A stretch of 14,844 nt of DNA. Origin: CAYFQV01 sp964413635 (lineage in GTDB: Bacteria; Spirochaetota; Spirochaetia; DSM-27196; PWMO01). The stretch covers positions 1 through 14,844 of the forward strand of contig CAYPTH010000078.1 of assembly GCA_964413635.1 (NCBI GenBank), given 5' to 3'. Numbering within the stretch: position 1 is the first letter of the stretch; every line of letters begins with the position of its first letter. The notes beneath the pieces are model-generated. The model saw only the letters and a list, made by a program, of their open reading frames with translations. It ran no database searches and was not told the DNA's origin. Below are positions 14,188 to 14,844 of this stretch, in pieces. The position numbers were made by a program, and so were the translations under genes.

Positions 14188-14844
14188 TCAGTCCACCTCG
14201 TTCAAGGTGAAGGTGTAGGGGCCCTTTGTTGCATGGTCACCGTAGCCACCGACTTCCCAGCCGTCCCAGTCCGTCCCGCTGAAGCGGAGGTAGTATTGGG
14301 CGCCCACCGTAGCGTTTTCAAAGCCGGGGATCGAAGGATTTGCACCTCCGGTACTCGCGCGCCACTTCTCCATGAACTCTCCGTTCGAGGCGTACAGTGC
14401 GACACCGATCTCCAGGTCATCCCCGACATCGCTAACCAACAGCTGCAGGTCGGACGATGAGGTCGGGGTGAAGGCGAAGTAATCCGCCTCCAAGGTGGAC
14501 GCGAGAACCGCGTCGTATGAGGTGTTGAACTCGATCGCCTGAGCGTCGTCGATGCTGTGATTCCCGGCAAATTCGTCGTTCGCGTCCAGGTTTTTCACCG
14601 TGAAGGTATACGGCCCCTGGCTGTCTGCGTCGCCAGTTACGCCGACTTCCCAACCCGTGATACCCCAGGTACCGCTGAAACGCACGCAGTAGGCGCCGTC
14701 GGACGTGAGGTCGTCGCGGGAATACGTGAGATCGGCACCGCCGGTATTCGTGGTTCTGCTGCCGATCAAGTTGCCATCCGGATCGTAAAGGGCAATCCCG
14801 ATCTTGAGGTCCGACCCGACGTTCGTGACGCTGATTTCCACCAC
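14188..14844 (-). CDS. Protein with tandem PPC-like repeats, C-terminal part only
   Basis: The last 218 residues of a longer protein; the gene's 5' end lies beyond the right edge, and the GTG at the very edge is not a credible start. Two beta-rich repeats with a period of about 131 residues are visible. VTNVGSDLKIGIALYDPDG pairs with VSDVGDDLEIGVALYASNG, VRFSGTWGITGWEVG with LRFSGTDWDGWEVG, and QGPYTFTVKNLD with KGPYTFTLNEVD. Between them is DDAQAIEFNTSYDAVLASTLEADYFAFTP, the hallmark layout of bacterial pre-peptidase C-terminal (PPC) domains, which accompany secreted proteases and other extracellular proteins. The composition is acidic and Gly/Asp/Thr-rich, fitting an exported protein. Only one Cys is present. 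The catalytic or N-terminal portion, if any, cannot be seen. It converges on the sulfatase operon. Confidence 0.8.
   Translation of the reverse strand: MVEISVTNVGSDLKIGIALYDPDGNLIGSRTTNTGGADLTYSRDDLTSDGAYCVRFSGTWGITGWEVGVTGDADSQGPYTFTVKNLDANDEFAGNHSIDDAQAIEFNTSYDAVLASTLEADYFAFTPTSSSDLQLLVSDVGDDLEIGVALYASNGEFMEKWRASTGGANPSIPGFENATVGAQYYLRFSGTDWDGWEVGGYGDHATKGPYTFTLNEVD

Overview
The window looks like part of a spirochaete chromosome (Spirochaeta/Alkalispirochaeta-like). Both sugar-binding proteins begin with the Gly/Gln/Glu-rich post-signal segment (FAGGQGE, FAGGAQEG) common in that group, and the genes are G+C-rich and packed into catabolic operons. This placement is an inference from protein style, not from a marker gene.

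Left region (1-5059): a carbohydrate locus of two divergent units. On the minus strand, a family 1 solute-binding protein (888-2252) is followed by an inner-membrane permease cut by the window edge (1-766), with a strong hairpin between them. On the plus strand are a GntR-type regulator with a LacI-like sugar-sensing domain (2413-3573) and an FGGY kinase most like sedoheptulokinase (3605-5059). The regulator probably controls both units from the 160-base divergent spacer.

Middle region (5106-8428): a minus-strand accessory block unrelated to sugar use. It holds a Uma2-family PD-(D/E)XK nuclease-like protein, an unrecognised protein of about 492 residues broken by a 100-N scaffold gap, and a shortened, frameshifted pRiA4b ORF-3/IS1096 TnpR-like gene. 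The gap is probably artificial: its two flanks share the same 12 bases, and merging them restores one intact reading frame.

Right region (8344-14003): a plus-strand operon of solute-binding protein, two permeases, an IclR-family regulator and a formylglycine-type sulfatase. It starts from a promoter followed by a perfect 26-base palindrome, a good candidate operator for the IclR protein. The sulfatase has no signal peptide, so I infer that a sulfated sugar is imported intact and desulfated in the cytoplasm. Neither transport locus shows an ATPase gene, which suggests a shared ATPase encoded elsewhere. A probable terminator ends the operon.

Right edge (14188-14844): on the minus strand, the C-terminal part of a secreted-type protein made of two repeats of about 131 residues resembling bacterial pre-peptidase C-terminal (PPC) domains. 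No tRNA, rRNA, CRISPR array or transposase was seen.
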